Shown one piece after another: positions 1-5,238 of a stretch of 17,985 bases of DNA; position 1 is the first letter of the stretch; each line of letters opens with the position of its first letter. The stretch is taken from contig DBFWPL010000024.1 of assembly GCA_048463395.1 (NCBI GenBank), positions 1 through 17,985 on the forward strand, in the 5' to 3' direction. The notes under the pieces were generated by a model, which saw only the letters and a list, made by a program, of their open reading frames with translations, was not told where the DNA came from and made no database searches. This stretch comes from JAGAJR01 sp048463395 (GTDB lineage: Bacteria; Pseudomonadota; Alphaproteobacteria; RF32; CAG-239). The position numbers were made by a program, and so were the translations under genes.

Positions 1-126
1 GGCGTCAATAGACATTGTTAGGGAGTGAGGGAAGCGGCAGCGACCGAAATGAGCGTAAATGTCTTTGCCCGAAGCGGCGTTGTTGAGCTTAAAAATTAAG
101 CGAAACTTACGAAGCAAGATCGCCAC

Positions 127-149
127 CACCCTTAAATGGGTGTTTTTTT
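127..149 (+). terminator. Intrinsic terminator, repeat copy 1
   Basis: Stem CACCC (127-131) pairs with GGGTG (138-142) around the loop TTAAAT and is followed by seven Ts. The upstream gene lies outside the window. Confidence 0.75.
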
Positions 150-276
150 ATGGTGTCAATAGACATTGTTAGGGAGTGAGGAAAGCGGCAGCGACCGAAA
201 CGAGCGTAAATGTCTTTGCCCGAAGCGGCGTTGTTGAGCTTAAAATTTAAGCGAAACTTACGAAGCAAGACCGCCG

Positions 277-300
277 ACACCCTTAAACGGGTGTTTTTTT
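277..300 (+). terminator. Intrinsic terminator, repeat copy 2
   Basis: Stem ACACCC (277-282) pairs with GGGTGT (289-294) around TTAAAC, followed by a T tract. It is the same hairpin as in copy 1 with a changed loop base, so the stem is preserved. Confidence 0.75.
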
Positions 301-414
301 ATGGCGTCAATAAATACACCTGTTAGGTTATGTTTTATTCTCTGTTAACCATAGATAAAGCTTTTTTCGCTACATTCAAAGCAGAAAAATTAACTTGGTT
401 AAAAGGAGTTGAAA

Positions 415-579
415 ATGAAAGGTTTTATGATTTTAATTATTTTGGCCGGACTGGTTTATGGCGGAAAATGGCTGTATGACAATCATTATCTTGACAGTTT
501 TCTTGGTTCGGTCAGCAATACTGTTCAGAGAACAGGGGATTTTGCAACGGATAAAGCCGTAAAAGAAGCTGATTTCTAA
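415..579 (+). CDS. Small single-pass membrane protein, 54 aa
   Basis: I do not recognise a family. The frame starts at ATG 415 behind an AGGAG at 404-408 with good spacing and ends at TAA 577-579. Residues 3-17 form one hydrophobic segment (FMILIILAGLVYGG) followed by KW, then a polar tail of about 35 residues ending in a mixed-charge stretch. There is no lipobox or Ala-X-Ala cleavage site, so it is more likely an N-terminally anchored peptide than a secreted one. It lies 86 bp upstream of the esterase and could be co-transcribed, since no hairpin terminator separates them. The strong ribosome site and ordinary codon use support a real gene; function is unknown. Confidence 0.7.
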   Translation: MKGFMILIILAGLVYGGKWLYDNHYLDSFLGSVSNTVQRTGDFATDKAVKEADF

Positions 580-665
580 AAAATATGTTTTTTTTCAGTT
601 TTTAGATTGAATTAGGAAAATAAATATTTATATCTCCGGTAAATTTTTTAGAGAGGAGAATGAAT

Positions 666-1625
666 ATGGGTAAACCTAATTTAATTAAACCGGTAAAAGC
701 TTTTATTGACAAGTTGTCAAAAGCCGGAGGAAAACCGTTATATGAATTAACGCCTGAAGAAGCCAGAAATGTTTTGTTGAATGTACAGGCAGAGGATGAG
801 GTTTTGCCTGAAGCCAATGTTGACGAGATTACGGTTTCTTTGGAAAACGGCAGAGAAATGAGAGTGCTGATTGTTCGTCCGTCCGGTGTTGATGATACTT
901 TGCCGATTATTTTTTATATTCACGGCGGCGGCTGGGTTATGGGAAACGAGGTTACACACGCCCGTTTGATTCGTCAGTTGGCAGATGAGGTTCAGGCTGC
1001 TGTTGTTTTTCCGGTTTATATACCGTCTCCCGAGGCTCAATATCCGCAAACGACCAATGATTTGTTTGGGGTTTTGCAATATATTTCAGAATATGGTGCG
1101 AAATATAATTTGGATACGGATCGTTTAGCCGTGGCCGGAGACAGTGTCGGCGGAAATATGGCTGCAGTTATGACTTTAATGGCTAAGAAAAATGAAAACA
1201 CGCCTAAAATAGATTTTCAGCTATTATTTTATCCGGTTACAGACGCTTCTTTTGAAAATGAATCTTATGAAACTTATTCCGAAGGGCCTTGGTTGACAAG
1301 AAAAGCGATGGAATGGTTTTGGCAGCAATATGCTCCGAACAAAAAATCCCGCAAGGAAATTTATGCCAGCCCGTTGAGGGCAACAAAGGAAGATTTGGAG
1401 GGGTTGCCGCCGGCATTGATTATTACGGATGAAAATGATGTTCTGCGGGATGAAGGCGAAGCGTATGCCCGAAAGCTGGATGAAGCGGGCGTTACCGTCG
1501 GTGTTGTCAGGGTTAACGGAACTATTCATGATTTTCTGATGTTGAATGCTTTGGCTGATACGGTTCCGACCAAGGCGGCAATGGCACTTGCGGTAATTTC
1601 TCTGCAAGATGTTTTTGAGAAATAA
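666..1625 (+). CDS. Alpha/beta-hydrolase, HSL-type esterase/lipase
   Basis: A 319-aa carboxylic ester hydrolase of the hormone-sensitive-lipase (Abhydrolase_3) family, probably cytoplasmic as no signal peptide is seen. With Met at 666 as residue 1, the oxyanion motif HGGGW lies at 86-90, the nucleophile elbow GDSVGG has Ser160, the acid is probably Asp258 in DVLRDEG, and the histidine is His288 in IHDF. All catalytic parts are present and length is normal for the family. AGGAG at 654-658 is 7 nt from ATG 666 but only 1 nt from the in-frame ATG at 660, so 666 is preferred. The physiological substrate cannot be read from the sequence. A bidirectional terminator follows directly. Confidence 0.93.
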   Translation: MGKPNLIKPVKAFIDKLSKAGGKPLYELTPEEARNVLLNVQAEDEVLPEANVDEITVSLENGREMRVLIVRPSGVDDTLPIIFYIHGGGWVMGNEVTHARLIRQLADEVQAAVVFPVYIPSPEAQYPQTTNDLFGVLQYISEYGAKYNLDTDRLAVAGDSVGGNMAAVMTLMAKKNENTPKIDFQLLFYPVTDASFENESYETYSEGPWLTRKAMEWFWQQYAPNKKSRKEIYASPLRATKEDLEGLPPALIITDENDVLRDEGEAYARKLDEAGVTVGVVRVNGTIHDFLMLNALADTVPTKAAMALAVISLQDVFEK

Positions 1626-1641
1626 ATTGCAACGAGAAAAC

Positions 1642-1675
1642 AAAAAGCTGTTCAAAAATAAGGGAACAGCTTTTT
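1642..1675. terminator. Bidirectional terminator between esterase and tandem-ArsR gene
   Basis: A perfect 12-bp stem, AAAAAGCTGTTC (1642-1653) with GAACAGCTTTTT (1664-1675), gives a T tract on either strand. It sits between two convergent genes and can serve both. Confidence 0.9.
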
Positions 1676-1681
1676 GTATCT

Positions 1682-2326
1682 TTAAAATGTTGATTTGTCT
1701 TTTAGGGAGTCGAAACGTTTATGAATGCATTGAATGCAGGTTTGGTGAACCCCTGAAGTAATGTTATAAATTATAAAACGACCGTCTCTGCGACTGTTGA
1801 CAAAGCCGTCATCTTTTAATCTTTTCAGATATTGTGAGACTTTCATTTGTTCGGAATTTATTCCGTTGATGATTTCTGTTACGTTTTGAGGACCGTTGAG
1901 GGTTAAATATTCAAGAATCCGCATTTTGTCGTAATTGGCAAAGAGTTTGATACGGTTGGCGGTCATCATAATGTAGTCGGAAGGGAGTTTGGCTTTGTAT
2001 CCGTCTTGTAAAAAGCGAAAATCATCGGTCATGAAGCCATAGAGTTTACGGAGGCAAATAAACAGGCTGGCGGGATATTCTTCGCAGATGTCGTAATAGA
2101 TAAATATTCCTTTCCGGTTTGTTTTAACCAAGTGGGCGTCCCGCATTTTTTTCAGGCTTTGAGAGATGATGACTTGTTCTTCGTTAAGGGCTTTGGTTAT
2201 AGCGGAAACCGAAGAGCTTCCGAAAATATCCAGATGTTCCAGAATCCCGAGCCGCAGCGGGTGAGCTATGTAACTGATGCCTTTTACGGCTTTTTTCATT
2301 ATTTCAATCGGGAGCTGTTGAGCCAT
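1682..2326 (-). CDS. Transcriptional regulator with two tandem ArsR-like winged helices
   Basis: A 214-aa protein built from two copies of an ArsR-type DNA-binding domain. Residues about 18-80 and 126-189 align with each other: both contain ILE(H/Y)L, an N-x-EQ...SQ-x-LK recognition region, and a wing ending in R-x-G-x-FI-x-Y-x-I. A linker of about 45 residues joins them. Ordinary ArsR repressors carry one such domain in about 100-120 aa and work as dimers, so this chain may act as a single-chain pseudo-dimer (inference). Cys197 and Cys200 form a CIQC motif near the C terminus that could bind metal or sense redox state. AGGA lies 7 nt upstream of ATG. Effector and targets are unknown. Confidence 0.88.
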   Translation of the reverse strand: MAQQLPIEIMKKAVKGISYIAHPLRLGILEHLDIFGSSSVSAITKALNEEQVIISQSLKKMRDAHLVKTNRKGIFIYYDICEEYPASLFICLRKLYGFMTDDFRFLQDGYKAKLPSDYIMMTANRIKLFANYDKMRILEYLTLNGPQNVTEIINGINSEQMKVSQYLKRLKDDGFVNSRRDGRFIIYNITSGVHQTCIQCIHKRFDSLKDKSTF

Positions 2327-2351
2327 GAGAATTCCTTTGTTTGTTTTCCTT

Positions 2352-2381
2352 TATATATAGCAAATTCGTCAGCTATTGCAA
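2352..2381 (-). promoter_or_regulatory. Putative promoter of the tandem-ArsR gene
   Basis: On the minus strand TTGCAA (2381-2376) is followed after 16 or 18 bp by overlapping TATATA boxes (2359-2352), about 25 bp upstream of the start codon. The match is moderate. Confidence 0.45.
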
Positions 2382-2383
2382 AT

Positions 2384-2411
2384 AAAAAAACTCCCCGATA
2401 AGTCGGGGAGT
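2384..2411 (-). terminator. Terminator of the Grx-like lipoprotein operon
   Basis: A 9-bp stem ACTCCCCGA/TCGGGGAGT (2390-2398 with 2403-2411) with a four-base loop is followed on the minus strand by seven Ts (plus-strand A run 2384-2390). It lies just past the lipoprotein stop codon. Confidence 0.92.
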
Positions 2412-2419
2412 GAAGATTA

Positions 2420-2782
2420 TTATTTTAAGAAAGGCTGAACATAATTATTAAATTTTTGCGGGGTATCTTTTGACCAGCCCATGATATAATTATCTCCCAT
2501 GCACAACAAAGGTGTTCCGATATTTGGTCCGAGTTTGAATTTATCGGCACAATGTTTGAATAAGTCAAAACCTCCGTCGTTATAAACGTTTACCATTGTT
2601 ATCGGAAGGTCAGGGTAATTGGTATTGAGAAAATCCAAAGCATCGTGGCAGTATGGGCATTTGTCATGATAGAAAAAGTAAATTTTGCTTTCGTCGATTT
2701 TAGGTTGAACAGGGCTTTCTTGGTTGTTGCACCCGCTTAATACTAAGAGAATGAAACATAAGCCATATAAAAGTTTATTCAT
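2420..2782 (-). CDS. Glutaredoxin/thioredoxin-fold lipoprotein with CPYC motif
   Basis: A 120-aa predicted lipoprotein. The N terminus MNKLLYGLCFILLVLSGC is a lipoprotein signal with the lipid-accepting cysteine at residue 18. The mature part begins a thioredoxin fold (KIYFFYHDKCPYC) whose redox pair is Cys42/Cys45, and a cis-proline-like TP occurs in GTPLLCMGD. CPYC is the classic glutaredoxin active site; here it would work in the envelope, probably on protein disulfides. An in-frame ATG 45 nt upstream lies inside the preceding gene and would spoil the signal peptide; AAGGAG 7 nt before ATG 2782 fixes the start. The stop of the upstream gene is 10 nt away, so the two are probably co-translated. 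Substrate unknown. Confidence 0.85.
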   Translation of the reverse strand: MNKLLYGLCFILLVLSGCNNQESPVQPKIDESKIYFFYHDKCPYCHDALDFLNTNYPDLPITMVNVYNDGGFDLFKHCADKFKLGPNIGTPLLCMGDNYIMGWSKDTPQKFNNYVQPFLK

Positions 2783-2792
2783 GACGGTCTCC

Positions 2793-3365
2793 TTATTCAA
2801 TGCAGCAGTCGACGGCTTTACGTACAAAGCTTTTCATTCTGGAAAGCGGGCTGTCTTTTTCCGGACGAGTGGAAGTTTCGTTGCGAATTTCGTTGATTTT
2901 TCCGGAAAGTTTTTTTATCTCGTCTGAGTTGTTTTCAATCCATTTGACATCATCGACATTCAGCATATTCATATTTAGTCCCCAGAAAAGACAGTATAGT
3001 TCATAAGCCTGATTAAAAAGGCTGTATGCTTCGTCAGGGTGTTTCAGTGATTGCTGCTTGGTGCCGACTTCCATTAATCTCATGGCAGAAGCAAGCAGGT
3101 GTTTGGAAATACACCAGACTTCTCCTTCATAAGCGGGAATGATTTTTTGCATGAGGTTCTTTCTCATTTCCCGAACATCTTGAATAAGATCGTAAAAAGA
3201 AGTTTTCCCCGTCTTTGCTCCGGAAAAAACAAGGTGCTCCTCGATGGAAATGAGGTTCATAATGGCAATGCTTAAGTCTTGGTCGGAAGATAAATCCTTG
3301 GGATTAACTTTTTTGGAAGAATCTATTTTTTCAACAAATTCTTTGACGCTTTCGATTTTTTTCAT
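2793..3365 (-). CDS. Unrecognised helical protein, 190 aa
   Basis: I cannot name a family. The protein starts MKKIESVKEF and is rich in amphipathic helix, with no membrane segment or signal peptide. The most family-like stretch is the middle, EVWCISKHLLASAMRLMEVG followed by a helix ending in YCLFWGLN, which has the look of a conserved core. The C-terminal 50 residues are charged and end in CC. GGAG lies about 8 nt before ATG 3365; an earlier in-frame ATG (3398) falls in an AT palindrome with no ribosome site and is rejected. It precedes the glutaredoxin-like lipoprotein by 10 nt, suggesting a functional link, though this protein appears cytoplasmic. Confidence 0.8.
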   Translation of the reverse strand: MKKIESVKEFVEKIDSSKKVNPKDLSSDQDLSIAIMNLISIEEHLVFSGAKTGKTSFYDLIQDVREMRKNLMQKIIPAYEGEVWCISKHLLASAMRLMEVGTKQQSLKHPDEAYSLFNQAYELYCLFWGLNMNMLNVDDVKWIENNSDEIKKLSGKINEIRNETSTRPEKDSPLSRMKSFVRKAVDCCIE

Positions 3366-3378
3366 AAGAGGTCTCCAT

Positions 3379-3394
3379 ATATAATATATTATAT
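3379..3394. promoter_or_regulatory. 16-bp perfect AT palindrome, possible operator
   Basis: The sequence ATATAATATATTATAT is a perfect palindrome just downstream of the predicted start of transcription and upstream of the ribosome site of the 190-aa protein gene. Its position suits a repressor site. AT-only palindromes also arise by chance in AT-rich spacers. Confidence 0.4.
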
Positions 3395-3403
3395 TCAATA
3401 TGT

Positions 3404-3433
3404 ATTATTATTGATATATATGGATTTTGTCAA
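3404..3433 (-). promoter_or_regulatory. Promoter of the 190-aa protein/lipoprotein pair
   Basis: On the minus strand a perfect TTGACA (3433-3428) is followed after 18 bp by AATAAT (3409-3404), five of six to consensus. It starts 11 bp past the stop of the acidic small protein gene. Confidence 0.65.
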
Positions 3434-3443
3434 GACTCTTTTA

Positions 3444-3677
3444 TTAAGGATGAAAACAAGAATTTCGGCTAATACCTCGTCCTCGGCAAATGGTTTCTCT
3501 GTCGCTGTCGGGAAGATCTTCTTCGTCTCCGAAATTATACATGTCCCTATCGACTTCTTTTTGATCGTCCAAGCCGGGAATCGGGTCAAAAAGTTTTTCT
3601 TCGCGAAAAGTTTTTACTTCAAAACTTTTGTCGTCCGTCTCCTGGTAAGGTTGTTCGCTGTAATCTTTGACTATCAT
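3444..3677 (-). CDS. Small acidic hypothetical protein, 77 aa
   Basis: No family recognised. ATG 3677 is preceded by GAGGAG at good spacing. The protein is hydrophilic and acidic in its middle (GDEEDLPDSDRE), with no membrane segment, and ends in an Arg/Cys-rich tail (ICRGRGISRNSCFHP). Composition suggests a largely disordered cytoplasmic protein. It is the first gene of the minus-strand group running down to the glutaredoxin-like lipoprotein, but the next gene has its own good promoter 78 bp downstream, so co-transcription is optional. The main support for reality is the ribosome site and promoter-like upstream sequence. Confidence 0.6.
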   Translation of the reverse strand: MIVKDYSEQPYQETDDKSFEVKTFREEKLFDPIPGLDDQKEVDRDMYNFGDEEDLPDSDRETICRGRGISRNSCFHP

Positions 3678-3703
3678 GATTTTTCTCCTCGCTGTTTATT
3701 ATA

Positions 3704-3731
3704 AATATAAGCGTGTTTGGGAGGCTTTCAA
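3704..3731 (-). promoter_or_regulatory. Putative promoter of the 77-aa acidic protein gene
   Basis: TTGAAA (3731-3726), a 16-bp spacer and TATATT (3709-3704) on the minus strand, about 27 bp upstream of the start codon. Confidence 0.5.
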
Positions 3732-3744
3732 GCTGCTGTCAGGG

Positions 3745-3774
3745 TTGGAAGGATGATAATAAGGATTATTTAAT
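3745..3774 (+). promoter_or_regulatory. Putative promoter of the ROK kinase gene
   Basis: TTGGAA (3745-3750), an 18-bp spacer and TTTAAT (3769-3774). The -10 matches at five of six positions, the -35 at four of six. It overlaps the first copy of a direct repeat. Confidence 0.4.
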
Positions 3775-3804
3775 ATTTATGAAGGATGATAAACAAAAGG
3801 ATTA
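3748..3804. repeat. Imperfect direct repeat upstream of the ROK kinase gene
   Basis: GAAGGATGATAA occurs at 3748-3759 and 3781-3792, each followed a few bases later by AAGGATTA. The copies are 33 bp apart, about three helical turns, a spacing compatible with a regulator binding one face. The second copy lies in a nine-codon frame (ATG 3779 to TAA) that may be a chance leader. Confidence 0.45.
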
Positions 3805-3824
3805 ATTAACTCAGGCAGGTCGGT

Positions 3825-4712
3825 ATGAGGAAATTTTTAGCGTTTGATATCGGTGGAACAAAAATCGCTTATGCGATTGTTGCTGAAAACGGAAAATTAC
3901 AAACGGAGCGGCAGAGAATTGAAACTCCTAAAACAAAGGAAGAAATTCGCCGGTGTTTGGAAGACATTATTCAAAAATATGAACCGGAAATTGATGCGGT
4001 GGCGATTGCAACAGCCGGAGCTGTCAGTTTGGATAACAAACGAATTGTTTCTTCAGTGGGAAATATGGCCCCGGGGTATCGGGATATTGACTTTCAGCGT
4101 TTGTCATCCAAGCCTGTTTATCTTGAAAACGATGCAAATGCCGTAGCTTGGGCTGAGTATAAAATCGGAGCCGGAAAAGGATATAACAATGTTATTGTGA
4201 TTGCCATCGGAACAGGTTTGGGATTAGGTGTTATTGCCGATGGGCGTTTGTTTAAAGGAAAATCGGGAGCAGGTACGGAGGCTCATTTTAGTATTAACCG
4301 CGGTCAAAAACGCCGTTGTTCCTGCGGTGCTTACGATTGTTATGAGATTTACGCTTCGGGAACCGCTTTGGGTTTGGATGCCAAAGAGGCTTTCGGGGAC
4401 GAAAGCATGACCAGTTATGACCTGATAAAGTTGATGAAGGAAGGGAATCCGAAAGCCAAGGAAGTTTTTGATATGTGGCAGAATGATATCCTTTCGGGGA
4501 TTGTCGGTTTTGCGAATTTGTTTGATCCGGATATGATTGTTTTGTTTGGGTCTTTGGTAGAATATATCGAAGTTGACAAATTGGAAAAGGAAGCCAACAG
4601 ACAACTAGTTTCATCTCCGTTTCTGCTGAAAAAAGCGTATAACGGACATAATGCGGCATTGATTGGAGCGGCTTTAATTGCAGCAGATTATGTTAACGGA
4701 ATCCGGAAGTAA
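3825..4712 (+). CDS. ROK-family sugar kinase
   Basis: A 295-aa ATP-dependent sugar kinase of the ROK family, cytoplasmic. The phosphate-binding loop DIGGTK is at residues 8-13, the catalytic aspartate is Asp103 in LENDANA, the second phosphate loop is IGTGLGLG, and the ROK zinc site is formed by His154 and Cys165, Cys167, Cys172 (CSCGAYDCYE). Length is normal. The usual GE-I-GH segment is degenerate here (AGTEAHFSI), which makes substrate assignment unsafe: glucose, GlcNAc and ManNAc kinases all belong to the family. The presence of AmgK-MurU in the same window makes an amino-sugar substrate attractive, but that is inference. Ribosome site is weak (AGGCAGG). Confidence 0.9.
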   Translation: MRKFLAFDIGGTKIAYAIVAENGKLQTERQRIETPKTKEEIRRCLEDIIQKYEPEIDAVAIATAGAVSLDNKRIVSSVGNMAPGYRDIDFQRLSSKPVYLENDANAVAWAEYKIGAGKGYNNVIVIAIGTGLGLGVIADGRLFKGKSGAGTEAHFSINRGQKRRCSCGAYDCYEIYASGTALGLDAKEAFGDESMTSYDLIKLMKEGNPKAKEVFDMWQNDILSGIVGFANLFDPDMIVLFGSLVEYIEVDKLEKEANRQLVSSPFLLKKAYNGHNAALIGAALIAADYVNGIRK

Positions 4713-4714
4713 AA

Positions 4715-4740
4715 ATAAGCCCCTCTGATGAGGGGCTTAT
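4715..4740. terminator. Terminator shared by ROK kinase and small lipoprotein
   Basis: An 11-bp stem ATAAGCCCCTC/GAGGGGCTTAT (4715-4725 with 4730-4740) and a TGAT loop. The T tract is good on the minus strand (TTTTT opposite 4711-4715) and poor on the plus strand, so it mainly serves the lipoprotein gene. Confidence 0.88.
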
Positions 4741-4742
4741 CC

Positions 4743-5015
4743 TTATTTATCAGTTTCTTTGGTCGGCAGAATTTCTTTTCGGTTAGTGTAAACATTCGGT
4801 AATTCTTTGCGTCCTTCAACTTCCATTTGAGGGTCAACAAAGTTGATGTTGCCTCTCTCATAAAAGTAAAAATCACGGCGGATGCGTGCTTTGTCTTTGA
4901 TGGATAGCTCATTCCACTCTTTTTCATTCATTCCGTAAGGGTAAGTTTCCTTCGGGGCGGAAGTTGTGCAGGCAGAAATGAGAATCAGCAAACCTAAAAC
5001 CAGTAATTTTTTCAT
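4743..5015 (-). CDS. Small lipoprotein, 90 aa
   Basis: A predicted outer- or inner-membrane lipoprotein of unknown function. The signal MKKLLVLGLLILISAC ends in a lipobox with the lipidated cysteine at residue 16. The mature part is short and polar, with many Glu, Lys and Arg residues and an aromatic patch (RRDFYFYERGN), and no domain I recognise. AAGGAG is 7 nt from ATG 5015; the in-frame ATG two codons earlier is only one base from the Shine-Dalgarno and is rejected. It stands alone, with its own promoter and terminator. Confidence 0.82.
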   Translation of the reverse strand: MKKLLVLGLLILISACTTSAPKETYPYGMNEKEWNELSIKDKARIRRDFYFYERGNINFVDPQMEVEGRKELPNVYTNRKEILPTKETDK

Positions 5016-5046
5016 TTCCATACTCCTTTTTCAAACATCAAAATCC

Positions 5047-5075
5047 ATTATACATGAAAATGATGTTCTTTTCTA
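5047..5075 (-). promoter_or_regulatory. Promoter of the small lipoprotein gene
   Basis: On the minus strand a perfect TATAAT (5052-5047) stands 17 bp from TAGAAA (5075-5070), a four-of-six -35 match, about 32 bp upstream of the start codon. Confidence 0.6.
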
Positions 5076-5177
5076 TGGCCTTTTGTGTGTTTTCTACAAT
5101 AAATTTATATTGAAACTTAATATATTGTTTAGAAAATCAGAATAAACTCATATCCATAATATGGGGTATGGACTGTT

Positions 5178-5206
5178 TTGGTAAACGGTTGTATCTTCAG
5201 CATATT
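5178..5206 (+). promoter_or_regulatory. Possible hppA promoter
   Basis: TTGGTA (5178-5183), a 17-bp spacer and CATATT (5201-5206). Both boxes match consensus at four of six positions. Other weak combinations exist in this spacer. Confidence 0.3.
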
Positions 5207-5238
5207 AATTTTGTTTTAACAATCATAGGAAAAATAGC

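Larger units (their letters stand above)
1..302. repeat. Two-copy 151-bp tandem repeat with a terminator in each unit
   Basis: Copy 1 is 1-151 and copy 2 is 152-302; the first ten bases of a third copy (GGCGTCAATA) follow at 303-312. The copies differ at only a handful of positions. Each holds a GC-rich centre that contrasts with the AT-rich flanks, a small inverted repeat (GCTTAA/TTAAGC at 87-101; GCTTAAA/TTTAAGC at 238-252) and a CACCC/GGGTG hairpin followed by seven Ts. No shared open frame of useful length runs through both copies. No protein gene is visible in 1-414. The element could be the duplicated tail of an upstream transcript or a dispersed structured repeat. Confidence 0.85.

Noticed and set aside
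1..302. CRISPR array
   Set aside because: Units are 151 bp, contiguous and nearly identical throughout, with no short repeat/unique spacer pattern; the same holds for 7760-8111.
3395..3589. 64-codon minus-strand frame overlapping the 77-aa acidic protein
   Set aside because: It lies inside the better-supported gene in another frame, has no Shine-Dalgarno, and its 3' part runs through the promoter and into the AT-rich region downstream.
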